Origin: Acanthopleuribacter pedis
Lineage (GTDB): Bacteria > Acidobacteriota > Holophagae > Acanthopleuribacterales > Acanthopleuribacteraceae
Direction of reading: 5' to 3'
Length of the DNA: 64,000 nucleotides
NCBI RefSeq assembly: GCF_017377855.1
Contig: NZ_JAFREP010000001.1
Coordinates: forward strand, 372,001-436,000
Below are positions 1 through 8,103 of this stretch, piece by piece. The notes below the pieces were generated by a model. That model ran no database searches, was not told where the DNA came from, and saw nothing but the letters and a program-made list of their open reading frames with translations. How positions within the stretch are numbered: the first letter of the stretch is position 1; each line of letters starts with the position of its first letter. The translations under genes were made by a program, and so were the position numbers.

Positions 1-927
1 GACACGGCTGTTCCAAACGCGGCGGTTGTAGCTGGAGAAGCTTTCACCCGCCTCGCGGCGCAGACCCCAGTGGTCGAGTTTGAAGTCGTAAACCAGGGCG
101 TCACTCAAGACGCCGGCCAAGGAAGCGATGGCCGCGATCAGGTCTTTGGCGAACGGCACAAAGGTGGTGATACCCGTGGCCAGGGTGGTGCCGTCGTGGG
201 GGGCGGCCAAGGTCATGGCCGAGGAGACCCAGTCGGCGCGACCACCGTAGAAGATGCTGTCCGGCTCGCTTTCGCCGTCGCGTTGGGCCGGATCACCGTA
301 CTTCAGTAGGTGGGCCAGAACGCGAACGGTTTGGCCGCCTTGGCTGTGGGCCAGCAGATGGATTTTGTTGCGTTTGCCGTTGGTGGTGCGGCCCCAATCC
401 TCGTAGAGACCCCGGTGGTAGGTTTTGCCAAAGCGGTCGTGGCCGTGGATGCGGGCGTGCTCCGCGCCGTAATCCACGCGGGTGCCGAGGATTTGTGCGT
501 AAAGTTCGCAAGCGCGATCCCAGTTACTGGAAACGGGGCCGACCGCCGCGGTGTGAACCTGGTAGCCGCGGTTGTTGAGGTCGGTTTCCGTGTCATAAAA
601 ACCGCCCCAGTATTTGAAGCCGAGCAATTCGTCGCGGCCCCAGCCCAGGAAGCCGTGGACCAGAACCAGGGGGTACCCGTTGCCGCCGGCTTTGTGGCGG
701 ATGCTTTGGAGGGCTGGGTCGACAAATTCAGGTTCTTGTTCTTGGACATGGGGTTCAATCGCGGGAGGGACTTGGAATTCGTAATGGATGTGGGGGTCTT
801 GTTGGATGGTGAGCGCGTCGTATTGGAAACCGTGTGTGTTCAGGGCGTGAGCCTCGCCGGCTTGCAAGAAGGCCGGCGAAGAGGAGAGCAGCAGCAATAC
901 TGAAAGGACCATTTTGTGAATAGTCAT
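1..927 (-). CDS. Secreted triacylglycerol lipase (family I.5/I.6-like), 3' end beyond window
   Basis: Reading leftwards from the ATG at 927, 309 codons stay open to the window edge, so the C-terminus is missing. The first ~23 residues look like a signal peptide (short basic start, then VLSVLLLLSSSPAFLQA), implying export. An alpha/beta-hydrolase core follows: oxyanion-hole segment LVLVHGFLGWGRDE at about 87-100, then GFKYWGG, which is characteristic of the large staphylococcal/Bacillus lipases. The nucleophile elbow AHSQGG puts the catalytic serine at about residue 195. The catalytic Asp and His lie partly beyond the edge. It hydrolyses ester bonds of triacylglycerols outside the cytoplasm (family knowledge). 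No operon partner is visible; a candidate promoter lies about 100 bp upstream. Confidence 0.88.
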   Translation of the reverse strand, partial: MTIHKMVLSVLLLLSSSPAFLQAGEAHALNTHGFQYDALTIQQDPHIHYEFQVPPAIEPHVQEQEPEFVDPALQSIRHKAGGNGYPLVLVHGFLGWGRDELLGFKYWGGFYDTETDLNNRGYQVHTAAVGPVSSNWDRACELYAQILGTRVDYGAEHARIHGHDRFGKTYHRGLYEDWGRTTNGKRNKIHLLAHSQGGQTVRVLAHLLKYGDPAQRDGESEPDSIFYGGRADWVSSAMTLAAPHDGTTLATGITTFVPFAKDLIAAIASLAGVLSDALVYDFKLDHWGLRREAGESFSSYNRRVWNSRV

Positions 928-1477
928 GGTGACTAACTCCTGAAATATGCCGCGCGGAGACATTAATGAAGTGCGCATGGAACAGCGCGGCAAAAAATGA
1001 TGAATGTGTAAAAGAATGAGAACGTGGAAAGAAAATAACCTTTACATTTGCGCTTGGCAAGTCTCTTTATGTAAAAAAATGAAGACATGCTCAATTGCTG
1101 ACGTGGGTGTCATTATGTGATCTGCCAACGCTTAGCGGTTATCTCTGCTTTCTGCTTATGTAAAAATGTAAAGGTGTTGCGGGTCACTTTTAGAAGTTGC
1201 AACTTTATGGCAGGGCTGATTTGTTTTGAGGAATATGCTGATTTTATCGAGATTTATTATCTTTGCAGTGATGCTGTGCTGTGACATAAAAAGTGTGAAT
1301 TTCGCCGCTGTGCGTCAGGTTTGGGTGGGAAAAGCGCCTTTATCGGCTTTATTCTCCTGGGGTTACTGACATGGCTTGCCCCTTTGCGATACCATAGGGG
1401 GCGCCTCTTGCTTCCCAGCAATGAAAGCGGTGGGGTTGTCCGGTTCCCGGCGGTTGCCTCGCGTTGATGGAGGATGC
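928..1477. other. Intergenic region, no convincing gene
   Basis: About 550 bp between the divergent lipase and the gene at 1478. It is clearly more AT-rich than the flanking genes and holds scattered ATGTAAA-type words. An upstream in-frame extension of the next gene (from 1376) is open, but its residues look non-coding and it lacks a ribosome binding site. Apart from the lipase promoter candidate I see no RNA gene or hairpin. Confidence 0.5.
1032..1060 (-). promoter_or_regulatory. Candidate sigma-70 promoter of the lipase gene
   Basis: On the minus strand TTGCCA (1060-1055) is followed after exactly 17 bp by TATTTT (1037-1032), about 105 bp upstream of the lipase ATG. Match and spacing fit a housekeeping promoter, but the -10 is imperfect. 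Confidence 0.35.
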
Positions 1478-1774
1478 GTGTTTGCCCGTTTTTCGAAGAA
1501 ACCGATTACCATCAAGGAATTGAGCGAGCAGGTGGTGCGCCAAGTGAAGCGCAACGCCCAGACGCTGATGCATCGCCAAGTCTATTACCGCTATATCGAA
1601 GTATTTCTTAGCGAAGCCGATTTTGAGTACTGGTTACCCTTTCGCGATCAGCTCATTGAACAGCTCAAGCAAGAGCTTTCGCGGCAGATCATGAACAAAG
1701 ACGAACCCTACCAACCTGTGCTGGATATCTTCCGCGCGGAGAACAACAAAACCCATATATCGGGCGGTTTTTAA
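1478..1774 (+). CDS. Small conserved-looking protein of unknown function
   Basis: GTG start at 1478 chosen because GGAGGA lies just upstream (1469-1474); the longer reading from 1376 adds residues with no coding character. The product has about 98 residues, is soluble and charged, with no signal peptide or membrane segment. Its outline (FARFSKKPITIKELSEQVVR, then LSEADFEYWLPFRDQL) faintly recalls the N-terminal DUF3662 domain of FhaA-type proteins, in which a beta strand precedes an 'LS..D...L' motif; this is only an impression. It ends 2 bp before the putative metallopeptidase gene at 1777, so the two are probably co-transcribed and translationally coupled. No function can be assigned. Confidence 0.6.
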   Translation: MFARFSKKPITIKELSEQVVRQVKRNAQTLMHRQVYYRYIEVFLSEADFEYWLPFRDQLIEQLKQELSRQIMNKDEPYQPVLDIFRAENNKTHISGGF

Positions 1775-1776
1775 CC

Positions 1777-3036
1777 TTGCGAACCCAGGGATTTTTGACC
1801 ATTCAACAGCACGACGGGCCGCTTCTCGCGGCCATGCTTCGTCAAGATTTGGTACACGAAGCGTTGTTTCCCGGTGTGCCCTTGCGTTTTAGCTGGAACG
1901 GCGCCCGCGCCAACCTCACCGTGCGCAGTACCCTTAAAGACGAGCACATTGTTTTTCTCAAGCCTGGCACCAAGGCGGTGATCCTCGAAATGGGTGTGCG
2001 TTACGAAACCTCGCAAAGTGTGGCGCGTTTCCAGCGCGAGCCCCATGTGCTTTCCGCCATGGAAGCGGAGGAATTGGAATTTTGTGACCGTTACCTGCCC
2101 GCCTCGGCCGACCGCGCCCGTGTTCTCGCTTTTTTTTACCAGCTCCAAAACAAGCCGCTCCAAGCCGGTATCTATTTCGAAAAGGCGATTCACGCGCCGG
2201 ATACCAACCCAACCCATTTTCTTGCCGCACTTTCGGCTTTTTCTCGATTAGGCGAGCACGGCTGGGTTGAGCGTTTGTTGCACTTGGTGCGCTCGCGGTT
2301 TCCCGCCTCGGCCGCCATCAAACAGTGGGAATACACTTACCGCGACCGGCAGTTGCGTTACCGCCATCTCTCGGCGCTGTACCAACAATCCATGCTCACC
2401 TCGCTTAGCCCCACGGAAATTCATTACCTTACCTGCCCGCCCTTCACGCTGGCGTTCCCGGCCGATACCAGCAACAACTTGGTGCAACTGTGTAAGGAGG
2501 CCTTGTTGCGGGGGCGTCGCCAACTGCGTGAGTACAGCGATTTTCCAAGTTCGGTTCAGGTGCGCTTGGATTCGTGGAGCACGCCGCGTCATCCCCATGC
2601 GCGCGGTTTTTTTAGCGGCGATACCATCGTCATTAACCGCGATTTTTTCCAGGGCAACGACGCCTCCGAGCAGTTGCAGGCCACGGTGAAACACGAGCTG
2701 ATCCACTTCCTCAACGCCTTTTTGGCGGAAAGCCGCGATTTGCCCACGCCGCCGCGCTGGCTCGACGAGGGTTTGGCTTATTACCTCACCGAGATGTCGT
2801 TCCGCCAGGCCGATCCGCGTTTGTTTGGTTCGTTGGCGGCGTTGAATCAAGCGTTGGAGAACCCCACCGCGTCCAACCACGAGGCGGCCTGTCGTTGTGC
2901 CGCGGCCTTTGTGGCCTATTGCCTGCACGCCCTGAAAATTGAAAACCCCATCACCGCCGCCAAGCATTTGTTGCCGATGCAGGAAGCCATGTTCCTGGAC
3001 AGCTACGGACATTTCCTGAAACGCACCGTGGGCTAA
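1777..3036 (+). CDS. Putative gluzincin-type zinc metallopeptidase (peptidase MA-like)
   Basis: 419 residues from a TTG start 2 bp after the previous stop; a second in-frame TTG at 1795 is an alternative start. The key motif is KHELIHFLNAF at about residues 306-316 (HExxH, two zinc-ligand histidines and the general base), followed about 25 residues later by RWLDEGLAYYL. The Glu of that segment fits the third zinc ligand of gluzincins. The N-terminal two thirds is helical with repeat-like texture (FYQLQNKPLQAGIYFEKAI), reminiscent of TPRs. There is no signal peptide, so a cytoplasmic location is likely. Substrate unknown. Coupled to the small gene at 1478 and convergent with the kinase at 3142. 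Confidence 0.72.
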   Translation: MRTQGFLTIQQHDGPLLAAMLRQDLVHEALFPGVPLRFSWNGARANLTVRSTLKDEHIVFLKPGTKAVILEMGVRYETSQSVARFQREPHVLSAMEAEELEFCDRYLPASADRARVLAFFYQLQNKPLQAGIYFEKAIHAPDTNPTHFLAALSAFSRLGEHGWVERLLHLVRSRFPASAAIKQWEYTYRDRQLRYRHLSALYQQSMLTSLSPTEIHYLTCPPFTLAFPADTSNNLVQLCKEALLRGRRQLREYSDFPSSVQVRLDSWSTPRHPHARGFFSGDTIVINRDFFQGNDASEQLQATVKHELIHFLNAFLAESRDLPTPPRWLDEGLAYYLTEMSFRQADPRLFGSLAALNQALENPTASNHEAACRCAAAFVAYCLHALKIENPITAAKHLLPMQEAMFLDSYGHFLKRTVG

Positions 3037-3141
3037 GCTTATTTAGCAGTGTGATTTGGCCACAACGGATCAACCGGGATCCATACATCCGCCGTGCTGG
3101 ACCAACGGAAAATCAGGCGACACTAAAACTGAGCTGAACAG

Positions 3142-5580
3142 TTAGCGATGGACGCCGGCCTGGTAGCCGCTGTTGCGCAGGCGGTCCAGGAAGGGCTGGG
3201 CGTCTTGGTAACCCATGTGATGCGCCGCTTCAAACGCCTGTAACGCGTTGGGCCAATCCTGTAGGTTGAAGTGGACCAAACCGAGACGGTACTTGATCTC
3301 GGCGTGGGGTTCCTCATCAAGCAGTTGGTACCAGGCGCGGGCCTCGTGGTAGTCCTTGTTGTTGTAATAATGGTCGCCCGTGCTGCAAATTTTGCGTTTA
3401 TCAATCACGCCCAAGGCATTGTGCAGCTTGAGGGTGGTCATGTGGTGCCGGGCGTCGTCGGCGTTGCGGTGCTGAACCGCGCGATGCAACAACTTTTGAG
3501 CGCGGTCGATTTCCCGCTGCTGGACCGCCCGTGCATCTTTGCGGTGCGGCAGGACCCGATCCAATATCTGTTTGATGTGCTGTTCCGGCGTGCGGCGTTG
3601 CGTCGCCGTTTGGGTTGCGGGCGGTTGGTCGAGCGGCATCGGTTCCGCCTGTTCGGTCGGTTCAGGTTGGTTTTGCAGCGCCGGGTGGTTGTCCAGCTTG
3701 ACGCGGTTGGGCGTTTCTTCCGCCTGGCCTTGTGTTTGTTCCGGTTCGGGGTGTTTGATCACCAGCTGGTTGCTGTCGTTGGCTACCGCCGCCACCACGG
3801 TTGAGACCACCGGGCCTTGGGTCGCCGGCTTGTGGTGGGTCACCGCTGGTTGCTCCTGTTCCTTCGCTTGGGCCGCTTTGGCATCGCGTGTTTTGGGTTG
3901 CGGCCGTTGTTTGGGTTCGTTTTGGGCGGTGCGATTGAGCGAACTTTTGGTTTTGGGCCCGGTTTTTTTGGCCGGCGCTTCTTTGATCATGGCGCGTCGG
4001 TGTTTCTCAAGCACCTGGCGCAAGGGTGCCGTTTCCACCTTGAGTTCCTCCAGGTGTTCGAGGGCCAGTTCCGCGAGGTCGGGATTGTTCATTTTCAGCG
4101 CGTTGGTGAACTTGCTTCGGGTGCGTTCGATGGTCAGGTTGCGCTGTTCCGCCGTCTGTAAACGGCGCTCCATGCTCGCAATGGCGGAGCGGTCGTTGGG
4201 GCGGCCTTTGCTGTAGTTGTTGTGGATGCGTTGCATCGTATCGAGGTCGCCCAGGGCTGCCGCTTGATCAAATCGCGCCAGTGCCGCGCGGCGATCCGTG
4301 TCTAGATTCAGATGGTGCATTAGGGCGCCGCGCGAAATGGGACCGTACTCGGGGAGACTGACAATACTCGCCGCGGCCAGCCCACCACAGAGTAACGCGC
4401 CGACCAAAAGCCGGGCGCCGCGTCGGCGCGGTTTGGCGGCCGGTTGCCGTTCGGGGAGTTGGTCCGTATGGCGGGTCGGCGTGTAATCGGGGGCGTCGCT
4501 TTCGTGGACGATGGTTTCCGCTTCTTCAATGCGCAAAACCTGTAATTCGCTGAGGCCCAGCTCTTTTTGGAGTTGGTGTAGGTGTTCGCGTTCGTCGCTG
4601 TCGGGGACCGAGGTGTTGTTTAAGACGTAACGGAAGGCGCCGCGGTAAATACGCGCCGCTTCATCCTCGTTGTTGGAAACCTTGCGCACAATGGGGTTAA
4701 AGGCCGCTTCCATGGTGGCGCCGTCCTCGTAGCGGTCGGCCGGATCTTCTTCCATGCAGCGGTCCAGGAAGTGTTCCAGCGCCGTGGCCAGGCTTTCGTC
4801 GCCGATGAATTCGTGGAGGGCGGGCGAGCGGCGCGAGGGAAAACTACCGGTAATCAGGTGGTACAGCGACACCGCAAAAGCGTAGACGTCGGCCGCGGGC
4901 GTTAGGCGGCTTTGGTCGCGGTTGTACCAAGCTTTTTTTTGTTCCGGCGACATGTAGGCCACCGTGCCGCCGATGCGGTGGGGTTGGTCCTCGCGAATGT
5001 CTTTTTGCAGGACCGACACGTCGAAATCGCCGAGTTTGGCGCCGTGTTTGGGGCAGACGAACATGTTTTCCGGTTTGATGTCCTGATGGATGATGCCCTC
5101 GCGGTGGAGCGCGGCGATGGCGGCGGCGATGCCGCTCATGGCGGGTAGCAGCTCGGCCATGGGCAGGCGCTCGCCCCGTTGACGGGCTTGGCGGAAGCGT
5201 TCGGCCCAGGTGCCTTCGCTCATGAAATCCATGGTGACGTAAATTTCGTCGCTGTCGGGCAAGGCGTCCGAATCGCGGATGGGCACCAAATTGGGATGGT
5301 TGGCGCGGCAGTGGGCCGAAATCAGGCTTTCCCACTTTTTGGTGTCCTGGGACGGCGTGCTGAACGAGAGAATTTTCAGGACCTCGCGAACCGTGGTGCC
5401 TTTGATGGTGCGGTTGACCAGGTAAACCGCGCTTTTTTTGCTTTCCCACAAAATGTGCTCAATGCAGTACTTGCCCGCCAAGACGTGGCCGACCTGACGG
5501 GGTGAGAGCTTGCTGGTAAAGGGTTGACTGTGAAGGCCGTGTGATGCGGTGTGGGCAGGAAAATCCTGGTACTCGGTCAT
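3142..5580 (-). CDS. Divergent Ser/Thr protein kinase with one TM segment and TPR-like C-terminus
   Basis: The ATG at 5580 (812 residues) is preferred over an open upstream extension because it has AGGGG at good spacing and the extension reads as low-complexity. Kinase domain at about 33-290: the glycine-rich loop is degenerate (ILWESKKSAVYLV, no GxGxxG). The ATP-binding Lys is kept (VLKIL, K69), the catalytic loop is HQDIKPEN (165-172, HRD changed to HQD), and the Mg-binding DFG is DFD (185-187). YMSPEQ follows. Residues 390-408 form a single membrane helix (LLVGALLCGGLAAASIVSL). The C-terminal half has a Lys/Gln-rich linker and TPR-like helices near the end. It probably senses or scaffolds at the inner membrane. 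Catalysis may be weak. Close to an FHA-like gene and T6SS accessory genes, which suggests phospho-signalling. Confidence 0.85.
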   Translation of the reverse strand: MTEYQDFPAHTASHGLHSQPFTSKLSPRQVGHVLAGKYCIEHILWESKKSAVYLVNRTIKGTTVREVLKILSFSTPSQDTKKWESLISAHCRANHPNLVPIRDSDALPDSDEIYVTMDFMSEGTWAERFRQARQRGERLPMAELLPAMSGIAAAIAALHREGIIHQDIKPENMFVCPKHGAKLGDFDVSVLQKDIREDQPHRIGGTVAYMSPEQKKAWYNRDQSRLTPAADVYAFAVSLYHLITGSFPSRRSPALHEFIGDESLATALEHFLDRCMEEDPADRYEDGATMEAAFNPIVRKVSNNEDEAARIYRGAFRYVLNNTSVPDSDEREHLHQLQKELGLSELQVLRIEEAETIVHESDAPDYTPTRHTDQLPERQPAAKPRRRGARLLVGALLCGGLAAASIVSLPEYGPISRGALMHHLNLDTDRRAALARFDQAAALGDLDTMQRIHNNYSKGRPNDRSAIASMERRLQTAEQRNLTIERTRSKFTNALKMNNPDLAELALEHLEELKVETAPLRQVLEKHRRAMIKEAPAKKTGPKTKSSLNRTAQNEPKQRPQPKTRDAKAAQAKEQEQPAVTHHKPATQGPVVSTVVAAVANDSNQLVIKHPEPEQTQGQAEETPNRVKLDNHPALQNQPEPTEQAEPMPLDQPPATQTATQRRTPEQHIKQILDRVLPHRKDARAVQQREIDRAQKLLHRAVQHRNADDARHHMTTLKLHNALGVIDKRKICSTGDHYYNNKDYHEARAWYQLLDEEPHAEIKYRLGLVHFNLQDWPNALQAFEAAHHMGYQDAQPFLDRLRNSGYQAGVHR

Positions 5581-6045
5581 GGCGTACCCCTGAACGGAAA
5601 CAAAAATAGACAGAAAGCAATCTGTCGTAGAGGCGATGCAATTCGGCAAAAAGGGACGTGGGGTTTCGGATGCGGTGCAACCTCGTCTCGAATAGGTCGG
5701 CAACGGCGCCGGTCCGCCGTTCGCGCGCCCCGATGAGGGTGACGTTAAATTCTTGGAACCCATGGCAGCAAGAAGCGTACCTGACCACGGGTAAAACCTT
5801 TTCGGAGGGAGCGCGGCGGTGGGAGGGGCCGGCGATGTGACGCTTCTTACACTTTATATGCCCGCGGGAGCACCCTTGGCCGCCAACGCTTTGTGTCCGT
5901 TGACGGATCGGTTTCAGGGGCGCGGGCTCTGTGTGTAAACCCTGTCCTCGCCGGGGGACGGTGGGGTGTCCGCGCGGGGTGCGGCCGGCGCTTGTTTGAG
6001 AGGTGCCGGCTGTTTTCGCCGGATTTGGGCGGAATCGCCGGCGCG
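5581..6045. other. Intergenic region upstream of the kinase
   Basis: 465 bp, GC-rich. Open frames here on both strands have Arg/Pro-rich shadow composition and no start with a ribosome binding site. It presumably holds the kinase promoter, but I could not pick a convincing -35/-10 pair. No RNA gene seen. Confidence 0.4.
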
Positions 6046-6942
6046 TTAACCCGGCGAGCGTTGGGCCTCGAGGACCAGCTCGCCCAGGTGGACATGCCAG
6101 CCGACCGCCAGGGGGGCCGGCTCGCCGATGGGGACCGTGTAGTGTTCGTCGCCCTTGACCAAGCGAACCGCCAGGTTGCGGTCCGCGGGCAATAGGTAAA
6201 GGCCGTCTTTCTGGGCGATCACCGTAAAGGGAAGACCGTCGCTGGCGAAGAAATCGTGCCATTGGGTGAACACGTAGCTGGTGAGTTTGGCGCGGTTTTC
6301 GTTTTCGCGTGTGGCCAGGCGTCGCAAAATGACCGAGGTCGTGCGGTGGGCGCGGCGGCCCGCGCGGGCGAACTGCTCGGCCAGCAGCGGGTGTTCACCG
6401 AGGGTTTGCGTGTGGCGCTCCAGTTGGAAGCTCAGCTTCAGGTCGGGCAAGCGGTTTTGTTCTAAGTCCACGCACAGCTCGGGCACCACGAAATCAACCC
6501 CGGACAGGCCCGCCACTTTTTGCTCGCGGGCGATGGGTTTGGCCGCGGTGGATCGACCCGGATGGTGGAAGTAATTGAGGATCAGGCGTTGGCCGTGTTC
6601 GACATGGGAGATGAAGGTGAAGGTTGCCGTTTCGTCTTCCAGGTCGATGGTGAAATGACGGCGCGAAAAGTTGGTTTCGCCGACGCGGCGTCCGTTCTCT
6701 TTGCGGGTGCGGTAGCGGTAACGCGCGTCTTTTTTGAAATAGGAGCGGAACACCGCGCCGTCGCGCGCGTCGCCGAAGTTGCGACCGAAGACCAGGGGTT
6801 GCTGTCGACCGCCCCACAAATCCAGCAAGCGGCGATCCTGTTGCAAACACAGGGTAATCGCGGGTGCGCTTTCACTCGCGGCGGCAGCGCCCTCACCGGG
6901 TGCTCGAAAAAATTGTCGAACCCGTTCATCTTCGCGCGTCAT
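6046..6942 (-). CDS. FHA-like domain protein of unknown function
   Basis: 298 residues, ATG preceded by GGAG at about 5 bp. The N-terminal third carries an FHA-like signature: PLVFGRNFGDARDG, then after an unusually long spacer NFSRRHFTIDL. In FHA domains the GR and S-R-x-H residues contact the phosphothreonine peptide, so phosphopeptide binding is plausible. The longer gap and lack of the usual downstream GT/N motif make this a divergent member. The rest (HTQTLGEHPLLAEQFARAGRRAHR and beyond) matches nothing I recognise. No signal peptide or membrane helix. Its position between a kinase and the DUF6484/VgrG genes suggests a phospho-dependent adaptor in type VI secretion control, which is inference. 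Confidence 0.7.
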   Translation of the reverse strand: MTREDERVRQFFRAPGEGAAAASESAPAITLCLQQDRRLLDLWGGRQQPLVFGRNFGDARDGAVFRSYFKKDARYRYRTRKENGRRVGETNFSRRHFTIDLEDETATFTFISHVEHGQRLILNYFHHPGRSTAAKPIAREQKVAGLSGVDFVVPELCVDLEQNRLPDLKLSFQLERHTQTLGEHPLLAEQFARAGRRAHRTTSVILRRLATRENENRAKLTSYVFTQWHDFFASDGLPFTVIAQKDGLYLLPADRNLAVRLVKGDEHYTVPIGEPAPLAVGWHVHLGELVLEAQRSPG

Positions 6943-7043
6943 GCATGCTCCACGGCGGCTGTTACCCGCCCACGGTGGTTATTCTAACTCGGGTTGGGCC
7001 AAATTTTCGCGGGGTCTTGGTTGCCAGTTTTCTGGAACAATCG

Positions 7044-7550
7044 TTAATTCAGCAGGACCGAGGCGCCTTTGATCTTGTTGGCGCCCGAGCTGCGGCTCAC
7101 CAGGTGGGTGCCTTTGACAATCACCTTGCCTTCGCGGGTCATTTTTAACGAGGCTTTGCCGCATTTGAGTTCGATTTCGTCGGCGGCTTCCAGCAGGATC
7201 TTGCGCCCGTCCTTGACCACTTCCATGTTTTTCTGAACCGGCTCCGGGTTTTGGATCACGCCGAGGACCACGGGCCGCTCGATCATGCCCTGCACAAACA
7301 TCAAGGCCACTTGGCGGCCGACCATGCCGGTGTCGAGGGTGACCGTTGCCTGGGCGGCGAATTCACCGTCGATGTTGGGGATGGTGATCACCGGGGTGCC
7401 GTTGTCCTCGATGCGGCTGAGAAAACCCAAAACAATGCCTTGCAACTTAGGAGCGCCGACCAGGTCAACTTGATCGAGCAGGGTCTTGGTGGCGGTGGTT
7501 TCTTCGGCGGGCGCCGCTTCCGGTTGAGCGGGTGAGGGAGTATCTGTCAC
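7044..7550 (-). CDS. DUF6484 domain protein, type VI secretion accessory
   Basis: GTG at 7550 taken as start (AGG upstream); a longer reading from 7622 adds a basic, unlikely N-terminus. About 168 residues. After an acidic Pro/Ala linker, the segment GIVLGFLSRIEDNGTPVITIPNIDGEF and the following AQATVTLDTGMVGRQVALMF match the small OB-like beta domain called DUF6484. That domain is found next to VgrG and DUF2169 genes. The C-terminus (IELKCGKASLKMTREGKVIVKG) closely resembles the C-terminal end of the neighbouring VgrG, so both may form the same beta structure on the spike. Divergent from vgrG. Confidence 0.8.
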   Translation of the reverse strand: MTDTPSPAQPEAAPAEETTATKTLLDQVDLVGAPKLQGIVLGFLSRIEDNGTPVITIPNIDGEFAAQATVTLDTGMVGRQVALMFVQGMIERPVVLGVIQNPEPVQKNMEVVKDGRKILLEAADEIELKCGKASLKMTREGKVIVKGTHLVSRSSGANKIKGASVLLN

Positions 7551-8103
7551 GCTGGAGGCCTCTTCGCAATTGGATGTGGCGGGTCGGCGCCTTTTCCACG
7601 GCCGACCCGTGGGTACAACCATCCTTGAGACGGCGGTCCTTTGTCAAGGGGGCAACCCACTTTCGGTGGGTTCGGTTCAGTATAAAAGAAAACGGTCGGT
7701 GGGGATCGCCGCAAAAAACTGCATGCGGGCGGTGTGGTGACCGAGCCGTCGTCGCGGGTTGATGTCACCAAAAGTCGGTTTTTGTACAACCGGAACTTTA
7801 AAGAAAGACGAAAAAATGGCACAATACGAGTCCGCTTCTCGGCCTTTTTGCCGGATGAACCCTCATTCAAGAAAAGATCGAGCGCGGTGGAGACAAGCCT
7901 GTTCCGCATTCCGAACGGCTGTTCGGATGTGGTTGCCTCATATATTTATATGATTGCGTGCAGTTGGTGCCCTCAATAAGCTAAGTGCTGATTTGAGAGC
8001 TTGTTATCGCAATCAGGGCGGCGTTGAGAAAGGCGTCGCTGCAGCCGGCTTGATCTTTGCTTCCGTTCCCTTGCCAAATTATATGTACACGGAGGGATGA
8101 TTC
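7551..8103. other. Intergenic region between DUF6484 gene and vgrG
   Basis: 553 bp. It contains a clear small hairpin at 7654-7672 (AACCCAC / GTGGGTT, 5-nt loop). The half near vgrG is more AT-rich and includes TATATTTATATG around 7941. I looked for a sigma-54 promoter because many T6SS genes use one; TGGCAC at 7818 lacks a correctly spaced TTGC. No gene recognised. Confidence 0.4.

Noticed and set aside
1376-1477. Longer N-terminus for the small gene at 1478
   Set aside because: The extension has no ribosome binding site and its residues look like translated intergenic DNA.
7817-7836. Sigma-54 promoter upstream of vgrG
   Set aside because: TGGCAC is present, but the TTGC element at the required spacing is missing (GAGTC instead).
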